64,000 bases of DNA from Gongronella butleri. Its lineage: Eukaryota > Mucoromycota > Mucoromycetes > Mucorales > Cunninghamellaceae. The notes under the pieces were generated by a model. That model saw only the letters and a program-made list of their open reading frames with translations, was not told the DNA's origin and did no database searches. Made by a program: the position numbers and the translations under genes. Shown piece by piece: positions 1 through 11,460 of this stretch; positions within the stretch are counted from its first letter, which is position 1, and each line of letters begins with the position of its first letter. Location of the stretch: positions 1 through 64,000 of the forward strand of contig JAIWZP010000080.1 of NCBI GenBank assembly GCA_025201375.1. The letters are read 5' to 3'.

Positions 1-254
1 AGGGGCAAGGGGAGGGGGATGATCAAGGGCTATACTTCAGGGGAGGGAGGGGGGAAAAGGGAAAAAAGAGAGGCACCACGTCCGTGTTGAATGACTTTTG
101 GCATGAAAAAGACACGCGACGCGTAAGAAAAAGAGAAAGGAAAAAAAAAGCAAAGATGCGAGGTTCTGGGCAGGGGAAGGGGGGAAGTGAGAGGGGGAAT
201 AAAACACACAAAAGAAAAAAAGGGGGGTTGGGAAGAAAGAGGGGCAAAGGGCCT

Positions 255-2235
255 CTAGAATTGGAAGCCACCTTGAGGTGCATCGACTTGTTGTTGGAAG
301 GCGAAGCCTGAGCCCTGGACTTGGGCCATGTCTGCGTCGGTCTCGTCCTCGCTAAAGTACCTGTCGATGATGGAATAGGCCTTGCGGTAGATGTCTGTGC
401 TCTCGTGTGTTTGGAGGTCGTGGATGGCGTCGACGCCGCCGCATTCTTCGATCATGAGGCTGTAGGGGTTGATGCCATCGTCTGTGTGTGCCTTTTCCAT
501 GTCGCCTGCGCGCAGGATATTGTCAAGGCCATCGAGGGCCACGAGGGTGATTTTGTTGTCTGCGGCCAAGAGGATATCACACAAGGGCTTGATGCAGCCT
601 TCGGCAACGAGGTAACGGATCTGGTCGGGCTGCTGCAGGCCGCCGGACGTGGCGTTGCAAATAGCCCAGCACGCCTCCTTCTTGGTCTTGAACTCGCCAT
701 GCACAAGGATGTGGATCAATGGCGCAATCAGGCCCCCATCAAGCACCGCCTGGATCTGCTCCGTGTTGCCGGCCGTCACATTGCTGATGGTCCAACACGC
801 TTCCTTGCGAATCGTCTCCTTGGGGCTCGACAACAACTGGAAAAGTGACTGGATCGCACCGCAATTGATGATAGTCTGCGTCTGCTGGTCATTACCAGTC
901 ACAATGTTGCCCACAGAACGCAGCGCAGGCGTCTGAACAGACGTCGATGGGTGGCTCAAAAGCTCCACAAGGCGAGGACACAACATCGAGTCCACAACAG
1001 CCTGAATACGCTCGTTCTCGCCATCAGAAAGGTACGAAATCGCCCAGCAGGTATCAATCAGCACTTCTTCGTCGGTCGATTGAATCAATTGCGCCAAAAC
1101 AGGCAAAGCAGGCGCAATCTACCGTTATTTTCAGATAAAAAAAAAGTGAGTAAAAAATTGAAAAAACTGGAAAAAAAAAGGCGAGTAGAAAAAAAAAAGG
1201 AGGGGGGGAACAATACGCCACGCCGCGTCATCTTTGTGTCTCTCCAAACTTACCAACTGCCAATTGGGCTGCGGGTTCTTGCCGCGGCAAAAGTTGGACA
1301 GCGTCCAGGTGGCATTGCGCAGCATCGACAGCTTGTTGGTCTCATAATCCTGGAAAATGCCCAACAAGGGAGGCAGCGCGCCTGATTCCAAGACAAAGTC
1401 GCGGCAGCGGGGACTGTCACCAGCAATATTGCCCAGAGCCCAAACCGCCTATTGTTTTTTTTAAAAAAAAAGGGAGGGGAGGGGTCAATTGTCCCATTGT
1501 TGGCCATTTTTCATTGTTTTTTTTTTCTTTCTTACCTGCTCGCGGACGTCGGCGACGGTGCTGGAAAGCAGCTCGATAAAGTAGGGGACGGCGCCGGCCT
1601 CCATGACAATCTGGGTCTGCGTCGAGGAGCCCGAGGCAATGTTGGTCAAGGCCCATGCGGCTTCAAACTGGTCAATTGAGTAAAAAAAAAAAAAAAAGGG
1701 GGGGTGAGAAGACCATTCGCGTGTCTGCCACGGTCCATTGTGCGTTCTTTGTTGCCAATTCGCAATTTTTACCTGCAAGCCGGTGTTTTCGGAGCGCAGA
1801 AACTCGACAAAGCGAGGGACGACGCCACAGGCGATGACGTTTTCGATGGGTGGGTTCACTTCACGTGACAAGAGGCGGCGGAAATGCGCCGTCGCTTGCA
1901 ATTGCACATCGGGCATGTTGGAAAAGACGGCCTGCACCATGTCAGGCAGCACCTCGTTCAACTAAGAAAAAAAAAAAAAAAACACGATTGAGCCTCCTTG
2001 TCGTTATTTCATGCTCCATTTTTTTATTTATTACCTGAGCGTCCGTGGCAAAATCAGCATCGTCATCCGAGTCGGCACCGCCCATGCTGGACGCGTTGAA
2101 ATTGCGGCGCTTGGCAAGGTTCTCGGCCTTCTTTTGCTTTCTGATTTCCACCTGGTTCTTCTCACGTCGTCGTCGCACCTCCTCAGGCCGGAACTGATGG
2201 CGTGCCTTGAACTCTTTGCTTCGCGTGTCTTGCAT
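255..2235 (-). CDS. SRP1: Importin subunit alpha (karyopherin alpha)
   Basis: Five coding exons (minus strand): 2035-2235, 1773-1961, 1536-1667, 1254-1448, 255-1118; all introns GT-AG and phase 0; 526 aa, normal for the family. Residues 1-65 form the importin-beta-binding region, with a [17 protein letters not shown] core. The rest is armadillo repeats with the family's [29 protein letters not shown] and [10 protein letters not shown] segments (Trp/Asn positions that contact the NLS). The C-terminus is acidic and ends GGFQF. Its role is to bind classical NLS cargo and importin beta for nuclear import. The start is the ATG at 2235, just after a 5'-UTR intron (2237-2323); an in-frame TAG lies immediately upstream in the joined leader. 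It diverges from ATP19 over about 410 bp. Confidence 0.96.
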
Positions 2236-2646
2236 ACTAAGAGGGGGAAACGGATAAAAACGCGTCAAATGGCCATTTCATGCACATAATTTTGCGCCTG
2301 TGTCGCATCCCTGCGCCACTTACCTTGCCTACAAATACAAAGATGAAGAGTGGGTGGAATGAAAAAGAGAGAGAAGAGGGAGAGGGAGAAACACACACAC
2401 AAAAAAAAAAGGGAGGGAAAATTTTTTATCTTTTTTTTTGTTGGCGCATTCCGCCGCCAGTAGAAGCTGCTCAATTCTTGAACCATGTGACTTTTTAAGC
2501 TCCGCCAAGCGCCGGACCTACAAGTTGCCGGGCTACTTTTTTTGTTTGGCTGGGCTATTTTGGAGGGTTGACCCTTGTTTTGTTTTTTTGACCTTTTTTT
2601 TTTTTTCTTTCTTTTTCACTCTTTCCCTTTTTTTTATCAATTCACC
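2236..2646. promoter_or_regulatory. Bidirectional promoter, importin alpha / ATP19
   Basis: The 411 bp between two divergent start codons must hold both promoters. It carries pyrimidine-rich runs before the ATP19 ATG and purine-rich runs on the other side. No TATA box stands out. Confidence 0.5.
2237..2323 (-). other. 5'-UTR intron of importin alpha
   Basis: On the minus strand a GTAAGT donor at 2318-2323 and a CTTAG acceptor end one base before the importin ATG. Read back from the ATG, the spliced leader contains an in-frame TAG, so this intron is probably untranslated. A five-base micro-exon between two AG/GT sites is an alternative reading. Confidence 0.5.
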
Positions 2647-2940
2647 ATGGGTGGTCACTACGTCGTTTTCGGTCGCAACGTCCCTACTCACGTCGTAAGG
2701 GCGCACGGAATTGGCTCGCATGAATCAATGGCTCATTTTTCTCGTTTTTTTTTTCTTTTTTTTTTTCTTTAGCTCGCTATGGGCTTCCTCGGTGGCTATG
2801 CCGCTCTCGGTGGCTACTTTGCCCTCAAGCCTGCGGCTCCCCAGCCCGCCACGCCCCCTATTCAAGCCAGCTCTGCTGACGAGGAGGCTTTCATCAAGGA
2901 ATTCTTGGCCAAGACCGAGCAAGACGACAACAAGCAATAA
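2647..2940 (+). CDS. ATP19: ATP synthase subunit k, mitochondrial (Atp19-like)
   Basis: Two exons, 2647-2694 and 2773-2940, separated by a 78-bp T-rich GT-AG intron; 71 aa. The N-terminus MGGHYVVFGRNVPTH followed by one hydrophobic span (LAMGFLGGYAALGGYFAL) and an acidic C-terminal tail (DEEAFIKEFLAK) matches the layout of yeast Atp19 (MGxxYxxxGKxIPxH, then DEEKFIENYLKK). The protein is a small inner-membrane subunit of the F1Fo dimer. Small size makes homology search weak, but the motif order is specific. It has its own promoter in the gap shared with importin alpha. Confidence 0.85.
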
Positions 2941-3553
2941 ACACTCTCTTTTAGACCGCTGTGCCGTGTATCTCATTCTATAAATCACGATCTTTTATCG
3001 ACCCCGACCTTGCTTTTGGCATCACCGACGAACTTGATTATTTGTTTATAAGAAAACGAAGAAATCAGGCGTTGAGGCCGCATTGAGAGACACGGACTGC
3101 GCGCGTGCAATTGGCCAGAAAAAAAAAAAAAAAAAAAAAAAGAGAGAGAGAGAGAGAGAAACATGTATGAAGAAAAAAAAAAAGGGGGGGCAAAGAGAGG
3201 AAGAAACCTTGCTTTTGGCGTAATCGATGGATTGTTTAATTTAAAACGAAGGAATTGGGAGCGTGGAGACACACTGCGTGACGCGACCGAGCGCGTGCGA
3301 TTGGGAAGAAAGAGAAGCATGAAAAGGTGTAAGAAAAAAAAAAGGGGGTGGAGAGGAATCATCAATAAATAAGCGTCACGAGCACGAAAAAAAAGAAAAA
3401 AAGTGTCGAAAGCCACGCAAAAAGCGAACGATTGGGTGGCCATCTTTTTTCTTTTCTTTTTTTTTCTTTTCGGTGGAAGAGGGATTACTTGCACATCAAG
3501 GGGAGGGAGGGAATGGGGGGGGAGGAAGACAATGGCGAGATTCGAGGGTGATT
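2941..3553. other. Intergenic region between two convergent 3' ends
   Basis: No gene is supported. It holds two similar purine-rich blocks (about 3120-3200 and 3300-3400), each near a shared segment reading CTTGCTTTTGGC (3009 and 3210), which suggests a local imperfect duplication, plus a (GA)n microsatellite. Confidence 0.5.
3141..3159. repeat. (GA)n microsatellite after an A-tract
   Basis: About nine AG dinucleotides directly follow a 22-base A run. Confidence 0.9.
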
Positions 3554-4112
3554 TTACTCGATGGCGAGCTCGATGGAGTCTGGACATGGGACGACCTTCC
3601 AATGGATGTTGAGGACGCCCGTGTCAAGGCCGCTGCTCAGGTGCTTGAACGCGCCGGGGGTGAGATCGATGGCAGTGCCGACCTTGCATGCTGCGCACTT
3701 GTCGACAATCTTGACGGTGACCTGACGCTTGTTGCTTTGGTTCGTCACCTCCATGCATCGATAGCAATATTCGAAGTCGCGCATCGCCATGGCGCCAATC
3801 ATGTCGGATACCTGTGCTGAGAATCGCGGCAGACCCTCGCGGCCATAGCATGCCGCGTTTTTCAAATCCTTGCCGCTGTACCTGAATTTCGTTAAAAAAA
3901 AAAATGAGAATGATGAGCCATTGGGCGCCGGCTATGCCCTTGGGCGGCTTGGCTTGTTCGTCGGCTTTTTACCAGGTACCACGGTCGCGCTTGCTGATGT
4001 GCTCGCCGTCAAACTTCATCATGGTGGCCGTGCCTCGTCGTATCAATTCATCGGCATGCGCCAATGCCACCCACAGGAACACAAGGACGCACAATACACT
4101 GGAATACCGCAT
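3554..4112 (-). CDS. Secreted double-psi beta-barrel (expansin/barwin-like) protein
   Basis: Two exons, 3973-4112 and 3554-3881 (91-bp intron, phase 2); 155 aa. Residues 1-20 are a signal peptide (MRYSSVLCVLVFLWVALAHA). The mature part begins with RRGTATMMKF and has the single-domain DPBB pattern: TWYSGKDLKNAACYG, then a Cys-rich middle (EYCYRCMEV, DKCAACKVG), then AIDLTPGAFKHL and a C-terminal strand. This is the layout of small fungal RlpA-like/expansin-like secreted proteins. No second (CBM63) domain is present, so it is not a full expansin. Members loosen or bind wall polysaccharides, or act as protease-inhibitor-like or effector proteins; which applies here cannot be told. Confidence 0.88.
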
Positions 4113-4890
4113 GATGATGATTTTTTAAAAAAGAAAAAAGGAATGGATTGGGGTAGCAAAAAGGGATCTATAGGATGAAAAGTAAAAAAAAAACGAAAAA
4201 GAAAAGCAAAACGTGCGACGAGATGGGCGTGTCTACGGTTTTTTTTTTCGGTTTTTAGGGAGATGGACGAGTGTTCGCGTCTCTCCTTGCTCCACTCAAC
4301 CCACACATAACAATCCCTCTTATCCGCTTTGCGCTGACAACGCTTGATTCACGAATTGGGGTGCTTATTGAGGCAAGAGCGCGCTCCTTGGGGGCAGAAA
4401 AAAAGAGAGCGCGCGTCACAAATGCATGGTATGTCTTGATTGCTTGTTTAGCCTGCTGAAAATGACCAATTGCACGCATGTCGCACTCGATGGACGGATA
4501 AATATAGGCTAAAGACACATGAAAAGTATAAAAAAAGGGGGGAGACGAGAGGGGAAACAAGGAGCGAGAGCGCGAGAGAGTGCGTGGATTTTTTTAAACA
4601 CTTGGTCTATTGGGAAGAGAGAAAAAAAAGGGGAAGAGTGTACAGTGCCAGAATTACGGTTCTCCTGAAAAAAGGAGGGCTTTATGGCGTGAAGATTGGA
4701 CGTGTGTCGACATCCAGGGGCTAGTTTCATGATCATCAATCGATTAAAAAGTAAAAAAAGACGATTTATGACATTATTGTTGGAATTAAAAATACATGGA
4801 CAAGGCGAATAAGAAGAAAAGAAAAGGAAAAAAAAGACCAGTGACGGGGTAGGGTCTAGATGCGTACAACGCGTGCGCACGCGGGGTGCT
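4113..4890. other. Intergenic region
   Basis: About 780 bp between the promoter of the beta-barrel gene and the 3' end of the IML2-like gene. A-rich and G/A-rich runs alternate. No reading frame with coding character was seen. Confidence 0.5.
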
Positions 4891-7800
4891 TTACGCTTGT
4901 GTACGTTTTCGCGCGTGGCGCGGGGCGTCCAAATGGATGCCCAAGGCATCGCACTTGTCAAAGGCCAGATGCACGCGACTAGCCATTCTATATTCAAAGT
5001 CGTAATTGGCACACGACAGAGCCTGCTGCCACCATTCGCGACTCTTGCGGTGGTCGTCCAGGCCCCAATGCGCAACTCCAGCCTCTACAAAATAGGTCGC
5101 AAGCAATGGAGGGTGAGTCGCGTGTCATTTTTCATTTTTTTCTTGGATTTTTCGATTTTTCGATTTTTTTTGTCCCTTTTTTTTTTTTTTTTGGTTTTCT
5201 TACCCCAATAGATAAAGGGGATGAGCCAATCCTCTTGTCTGAGGTAGGCTTGGTGGGCGGTGAGCCATTGGATGTCCAATTGTGCCTGTGTGTATTTGCC
5301 GAGGGCATTGTGGACGGCGGCATTGAGCAATCGGAGTGTTGCGTACCTCGTGACGACGCTCTGTGCCTCGGGCTCGAGCAGCTCGTGGTGATGGGCACTT
5401 GTATTGTCGAGGAGGAGGAGGACGGCGGTGTTGATGAGCTGGCTTGTTTCATGGATCATGGTGACGCAGCGATCAAGGTAGGTTTCCTCCATGAAACTAA
5501 AGGCATTGAGTACGAGGAGCAGCTCAAGACCAGGCAGCCTGTGGTCGAGGTCCTGGTAATCTGCTTGTTGGTGCTGCTCGACGCGCAGGAGGACAAAATT
5601 GTCAAGGCAGGAGCGGCGGTGGTGTTGGTGATGCACGAGAACCGGCACATCGTCAAAGACCTCGATGGCTTCTTGCCGCTGGCCGCTCATCTCGTGGCAT
5701 GCGCCCACGAAATATTGGCAAAATGCAGGCGACCAGTCGCGTGCACGGCCCAATTGCTCGAAATAGGCGGCTGACGTGTCCCAGTCCAATTGCAACGCGT
5801 GATTCAGCCCAACCTCGTACGCGACCGTGTGTTTCATCGCAACCTCGGCCCACGCGGCCTTGCGCACCGACGCGCTTGCCATGCCAAAAGATTGCGTCGA
5901 CAGGCTCACGTTGCGAGCCACGCGCGAGATACGCGCCGCGTAGTACAAGAAGAAGCACGATTTGGGGTACGATTGCTGCGCGGCCACAAGACAATCGATC
6001 GTCGGCTGGATCGACTCTTGTCCATAGATGGACGGCACGAGGCTCGAAAGGATCGAAAAGTAGCTTAAAAGCCTAAAAAGAGAAAAAGAGAAGAAAAATT
6101 GAGGCCACTTTTCTTCGTTTTTTTTTCTGTTGGCAAAAAACAAAAGTCTTACATCAGTGCGCTGAACGCGGCACGCGTGCCCTGGCCAGCCATGGATTGC
6201 TTGAGCAGGTCCATGCCCAGGTCCTTGTCGACTTTCCATGGCAATCCGGCGAATTGGTGCAAGATCTTGTCAGGGAGCAGCGTCAGCAGCAGATGCATGG
6301 ACCCGACGCCGAATTGGATGCCAGACACCGTGTTCTTGTCGAGCCACGCCAAGGGATCACCGCTGTTTGTGTCGTCTTTTTCGTCGTTTTCGTCGCTTTC
6401 GTCATCCTCATCGTCGTCGTCGTCGTCATCGTCATCATCGCTGCTCTGGCACATTCGTTGGTATTCTTCCCACACCAATGTGTAGCTTGAGCATGCTAAA
6501 TAAATAAGAAAAGAGGGAAATTAAATTACTCATTTCTTTTTTTTTCCTTGTGTTTTTGATGTTGTTTCTTACCCTTGCGCAGGTTCAATCCTGCCTTGAG
6601 ATAGCCTGCGACGTTCTCCTGGCAGAGCTGCAGCAGGCCCATAAGCAGGCAGCTTTCTGCCTTGATGGTGTGTGCGCGCATGACGCCATTGGATTTGAAT
6701 GCCTTGCTGGAGCCGACAACCAGCGATTGGATCTGCTGCGAAAAAGTGTCGTCAAACTTGTCCTCGGACAGCTCTGCCTGTGTGTCGGCCACCGTGTATG
6801 CTTGGGTCAGCAGCTCCATGGCAAGATCCACGTCTTGCTCGTTGGATGTCTGATTTTTAAGAAAAATTGAGTTTTTTTTTTTCTTTTTTTTTTTTGAGAT
6901 GCTCCTTTTTTACCATCATGGCCTTTAGGAACTGCATGGACGCGAGGCCAAAGGCGTAGAGAGGTTCTGTGTCTGCCTTTTGCTGGAAGAGGGACTTTGC
7001 TTTTGCGAATTTGTTGGAAAAGAGGAAGCGTGTGCCCTGGCGGATGGGCTGGTCGAGGTCCTCCTGCTCACGCGGGCCGAGATGGTTGGCGCGGATGCCA
7101 TTGGCATTGTTGGCATTGTCGTTTGGCAGTTTGTTGGTGTCGGGGGTCGGGGTGGATGGCGCAGTCATGGGTGTTGGTGTGGTGCTTGTGCTGGTCGACG
7201 CTGTGGACGCGGCATTGGCAGCATTGGCGGCGGCCACGACGGCGGCGGTGACGGTGGCGGTGGCGGCGGATGCTGGCGTCGTTTTTGTGTTGGAGTTTTG
7301 TTGTGATGCGGGGGACGCCGAGCGCGAATTGTCTGTGATTTCAATGGTGGCGGCCATGGGAGCGACGACGGTGGGTCCTTTTGGCTTTTGAATGTCCAAT
7401 TGTCCCTGCTTGACATTGTAGGCCGTGGCATTGTCACCGATGGACTTGACATTCAAGGCCATGGTCACTTGCTGCATCACAGACACAGGCGCATCGGCTG
7501 GCAAGGGCGGCACAGGCTCTGACTCGGCGGCTGCGGCCATGTCGGCAACCGTGGATGCCAAGGCGGGCAACGACGATTTGCGCTGCGGGTGCTTTTGCAC
7601 ATGTGGGGCCGGGGACGGAGGCGGTGATGGCTTTTTATCCAAATTGGGTGGTGTATTGACCATGAGAGGTTGTTTTTGCTCGATTGAGGATGAATTGGTA
7701 GCAGCAGGTGTAGTCGTCGTCGTCGTCGTCGTCGTCGTCGTAACGGCGGTGGTCTGATCGTCTTCGACAAAGGGATCGGGTATCTCGGTGGATTCGAAGC

Positions 7801-9919
7801 TATCGGACGACAAACCGTCGTCGGACACAAAGATGGATGACGACGATGAAGGTGACGGCGTAACATTGGGTTTTTCTGTGGTGATGAACGACGTGTCCTG
7901 TTCCACCGTCATGGCCTGCATCATGGATGCGGCAATGGCATTGGCGGCCGCGGCATGCTCGGTGTCACTTTGACTCTCTTGATTTTCTTGGTCGATAGGC
8001 TGCTTGGTGATGATGGTGGGCACGGCAGGGATCGTAGTAGTCGACGCGGACCCTGGCTGTTGTTCGGCAACCGTGTCGTAGGAGCTCGTAGAAAAAGTGG
8101 ATGAGGCGCGTGACAATTTGGAGGACGCGATCGACATGCGATTGTTGATGCTCAATGGCTGGATCATGGGCAGAGGTGGTAGCGACGGCACTTCTGGTGG
8201 CAAAGGAGGCAACGGGCCAGTGGGTGGTGGCGACGATGCAGTGACACCCTGTGCAATCAGTTCCAACGCTTGCAACTGCTGATCCAACAATTGATGCTCC
8301 TGGTACGATGGACGGCTACGAGACATCCATTCGTCGTCGTCATTGTCGTCATCCCGAACCTCGTCCAATGATTTCTTTTGCGCCTCCTGAGATGGAGCTC
8401 GCGTGCCGCGCGTCGCCTGCCGCCCACCCGTCTCCAATTCCTCGGAATCCGAATCCGAATCGTCGTCCATTTGCAGCGAATTCAAGATAAAACTCATGTT
8501 GTGCCCGCTCTTTGCCGTCGGGGTGGTCGCTGTTGCCGTTGTTGCTGTTGCTGTTGCGGATGTTGCGGATGTTGGCGACGTCAGAGATGACGACGCGACG
8601 TGAGTTGGTGGCGGCGGCATTGGCCTGTTGGCAATGGGTGCGAGATCAATGGTCATCTCGGGTTTGATTTCTTGTTGTTTTGGCGACGTGCCAATAAATG
8701 ACGTGTCCGTGGGCGAATCTGGGTCTTGTTCGACTTGCTCGTGGTCTGGGCGGAACGGCGACACAGGCGGCGGCGTCGCGTGCTGATGCTGGTCATAATA
8801 ATGTTGCTGGCGCTGCTGCTGGTCAAAATCATCGCGATCATCATTGTCCTCGCCAGGAAGATTGAAATGCGCGAAATCCGCGAGCTGTGGCATGTGCGTG
8901 TGCAATGGTGGCGGGCGCGTCTTTGGTCGAGATGGCACAAACGCTGAAAGGCCCTTGGGTTTGGCCGCCAATTCCTCTTCACCTTCTTCTTCCTTTTCGT
9001 GCACGTCCTCCTGTTGCCGTCCGTAGGCGCGCGGCGTGCTGCTGCGGTTACTGCTGCTCGTCACCGGCGACGGCAACGGCGAAGTCGATGCCATGCTGTG
9101 TCGATTAAACGACAATAGACTGCGACGCTGCTCCGTGGATGTGCGCTCTAAAGGACATAGTTGAGTATCGTGATTCCCCCTCCCTTCCTTTCTCTTTTGA
9201 TTTTTCTCCTTTTTACCTTCTGGCAGCTCAATGACAGAATCAGCATTGAGATTGACAGACGAAGACGAAGACCGTTTTGTGAAAAACAGGGATTTTGCCT
9301 TGGATCGTTTGTTTTTCTTTTCTTCTTCCTTTCGCTGGCGCTCTTGGTCCTTGGCGGCCTTTTTCTCAAGTTCCTTGCGGATGCGCTGCTCGCGCTTTTG
9401 GTCCTCGAGCGCCTTCTTTTCTGCCTTTTGCAGCTCCTTGATGGCCTTGCGTTCCTCCTTTTCGCGCTGCCGCTGCTCGCGACGCTGCCGTTCTTTTTCG
9501 GTGCCTTCGTACGTCTTTGTCAGGCTGCCCAGGTTGCCCAGCCGTTCCGTGCGCTTGTCCTTACTGCTCTTTTGTTGCCTTTCTTTGGAATCCGTCGATG
9601 ATGACATGGAATCCGCGAGCGACGGTGCTGGCCCGCTCGTCGTGCTGGAATACGGCGTCGCGTACAGCGCGGCCGCGTCGTCGGTGCCGCCGTACATGGC
9701 CGAATGATGCTGATGTGGCTGCATTGGCGGCGGCGACGACGCCGAATACGATGCCATGGGTGCAGGCTCCTCCTCCATGATTTGCTCCATGGTCTTTGGC
9801 TGCTCCCAGGATATCGACGTGCGCCCTGAATCCACAGACTGGAACGACGTTGGCCGTGTCTCCATCTTGACGCTGATCCCGCGCCACGCCGACTTGCGAG
9901 GTTGTTCTTTCTTGCCCAT
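4891..9919 (-). CDS. IML2: IML2/TTC39-family TPR protein with long disordered N-terminus
   Basis: Six exons: 9217-9919, 6914-9147, 6573-6849, 6153-6495, 5204-6072, 4891-5084; phases agree; 1539 aa. The C-terminal 600 residues (from about 935: TRFLFSNKFAKAKSLF...EPLYAFGLASMQFLKAMM) match the Iml2/TTC39 superhelical TPR family, ending in the typical PFIYWEAGVAHWGL..SREWWQQAL..YDFEYRMASRVHLA segment. Yeast Iml2 is linked to clearance of inclusion bodies via lipid droplets and mitochondria. The first 930 residues are low complexity: a charged helix (about 140-210, Lys/Glu/Arg), then Ser/Thr/Pro-rich stretches and a Thr run encoded by (GTC)n. An acidic Asp-run insertion (about 1091-1113) interrupts the TPR part. 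The long extension is unusual for the family; I infer one gene because exon 2 bridges both parts without a break. Confidence 0.85.
7713..7739. repeat. (GTC)n trinucleotide repeat in coding exon
   Basis: Nine GTC units on the plus strand encode part of a Thr run in the IML2-like protein, so length changes stay in frame. Confidence 0.9.
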
Positions 9920-10491
9920 AATGCCGCTAATCGATTAAGAACAAAAGCGTGTACGTCCGCTAATATGGGCCGAGAGAGTGAGAAAGAGAGAAAGAGGGCA
10001 AAAAGAAAAAATGTGTATAGTGAAGAAAAAGAGAAAGAAAAAAAAAAGAGTGGGCATGTGAAATTGCGAGGTACAGAGGCCAAGGTCTTCATCGAGTTAC
10101 ACAAATAAAGTTGACAAGTCGCTTCCCCCACGTCGCCGCGATCCCTATGTGCTTTGAACGCTCATTTATTCAAGGTCTACGTTGGATTCCCCTTTCTCTT
10201 TCTTCATGATCGAAAAAAAAAATCAGCGCGACACGATCTTTGCGAGGAATACACAAAAAAAAAAAGGCGATGGGGTAGTCTTTTCTGTCCATGATGGCCA
10301 GTGTGCCTGAAGCGTGGCGGGTTCCCAACTTTAAATTTGATCATGGCGTGGGGAAGTCAACGTGCACTGCCACGCGTGAACCAACCAGCTCGCTCCTTTC
10401 AATCTCCCAGCCAATCAATCAATCCTTGGTCGTCGCCTTGCTGGCGATGACAGTGCTCGCCCATGCACTGGATCGACGACCAACGCAGAGT

Positions 10492-10531
<40 letters not shown>

Positions 10532-10608
10532 AAGGAGAAAAAAAGAAGAAGATGCCAGAAAAGCAAAAAAGAAATCGCCCAGATGAACTGGATGATTGAA
10601 TTGATCAT
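9920..10608. other. Intergenic region with 37-base A tract
   Basis: Holds the promoter of the IML2-like gene (A/G-rich leader, 9960-10060) and flanking sequence of the tRNA gene. The A tract at 10493-10529 is among the longest homopolymers in the window. No coding frame is supported. Confidence 0.5.
10565..10570 (-). terminator. Candidate Pol III terminator for tRNA-Ala
   Basis: First run of four or more T on the tRNA sense strand, a T6 run 39 bases after the tRNA 3' end. This is further than usual, so the primary transcript would have a long trailer. Confidence 0.45.
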
Positions 10609-10681
10609 TGGAGAAGTGGAGCATCGATCTCCATACCTCTCGCATGCTAAGCGAGCGCTCTACCATCTGAGCTACATCCCC
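10609..10681 (-). tRNA. tRNA-Ala (anticodon AGC)
   Basis: On the minus strand the sequence folds as a standard tRNA: acceptor GGGGATG, D-arm GCTC..GAGC with AGATGGTA loop, anticodon arm CTCGC-TTAGCAT-GCGAG with AGC, a five-base variable region, T-arm TGGAG-ATCGATG-CTCCA, and 3' acceptor strand CTTCTCC plus discriminator A. No intron. The acceptor stem has one G-T and one T-T pair (positions 3 and 6), but all other helices are fully paired. Confidence 0.93.
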
Positions 10682-10964
10682 TTGATGAAAATTTTGGGAA
10701 CCCGTTCCTCTCAGCCCTAAAATTTGCGTTAGAATTGGGCAATTCTTTTTGTTAGAGCGGAATTTCAGTACATCTGTTGCATTTTGCATCTCGCGCGCAT
10801 TAAAATTGATGCGTACAGCCAAGTATTCTGATGCAGCAAAGTCGATGTGTACACGTTTCAAGGTGACTGCCGGGCGTTTTTCCTTGTTCTTCCGTATTGT
10901 GGGCCGTCGGTCAGTAACATCAAGCCAAAAGTGGTTGCATGATGACTCATTGTCAAAAAAAAAA

Positions 10965-10972
<8 letters not shown>

Positions 10973-10998
<26 letters not shown>

Positions 10999-10999
10999 C
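10973..10999. repeat. (GA)n microsatellite
   Basis: About thirteen GA units directly after an A tract, the same A-run-then-GA arrangement as at 3119-3159. Confidence 0.9.
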
Positions 11000-11206
11000 A
11001 AAATCAATGCAATGCGAATGAAATGGTCCATTTTGAGTATTGGATATGCTACCGTATGTTTTCCTTTTTCTATTGGATTCGCTTGCGTGAATGTTCGCTT
11101 TCTAGGCGTCGTCGAGAACAATCATTTGAAGAGAGACGCAGTACCCATAAAGCAAGAGCTACAAAAAGAACCCATTCCAAACCTTAGTCTTCATGTATTT
11201 GGTGTA

Positions 11207-11460
11207 TCATACCGGTGCATCGCTTAGTACATTTTTTGACATGTCAAAGTAGTGGTTCGGCGCCAGTGAAGCAATAATCATTGAATGGCGCTCAGTTTTG
11301 TCTCCCTGACGAGTCCCTTGGGCAAGCTTTTCTTGCATTGCACCCGTGATTCGCAACGAAATTAGCTTTACTGTACAGTACAGTATTCTCACCTTGTCAC
11401 TGTGCAATCCACTTGCTTTTTTTGCCAGATGCATTAGATCGATTGGCACTTCAACTCTGC
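11207..11460 (-). pseudogene. Possible relic of a helix-turn-helix transposase (very uncertain)
   Basis: A minus-strand frame begins MSRVEVPIDLMHLAKKASG followed by a basic stretch, which loosely resembles the N-terminus of Tc1/mariner-type transposases. No DDE catalytic segment and no terminal inverted repeats were found. The frame may be chance. Confidence 0.15.

Noticed and set aside
321..848. 175-codon plus frame inside importin alpha
   Set aside because: Antisense of the last importin alpha exon, whose armadillo repeats are unmistakable.
10493..10529. 37-A run as the tail of a retroposed gene
   Set aside because: Homopolymers of this size occur in many introns and gaps here, and no upstream retrocopy or target duplication was seen.
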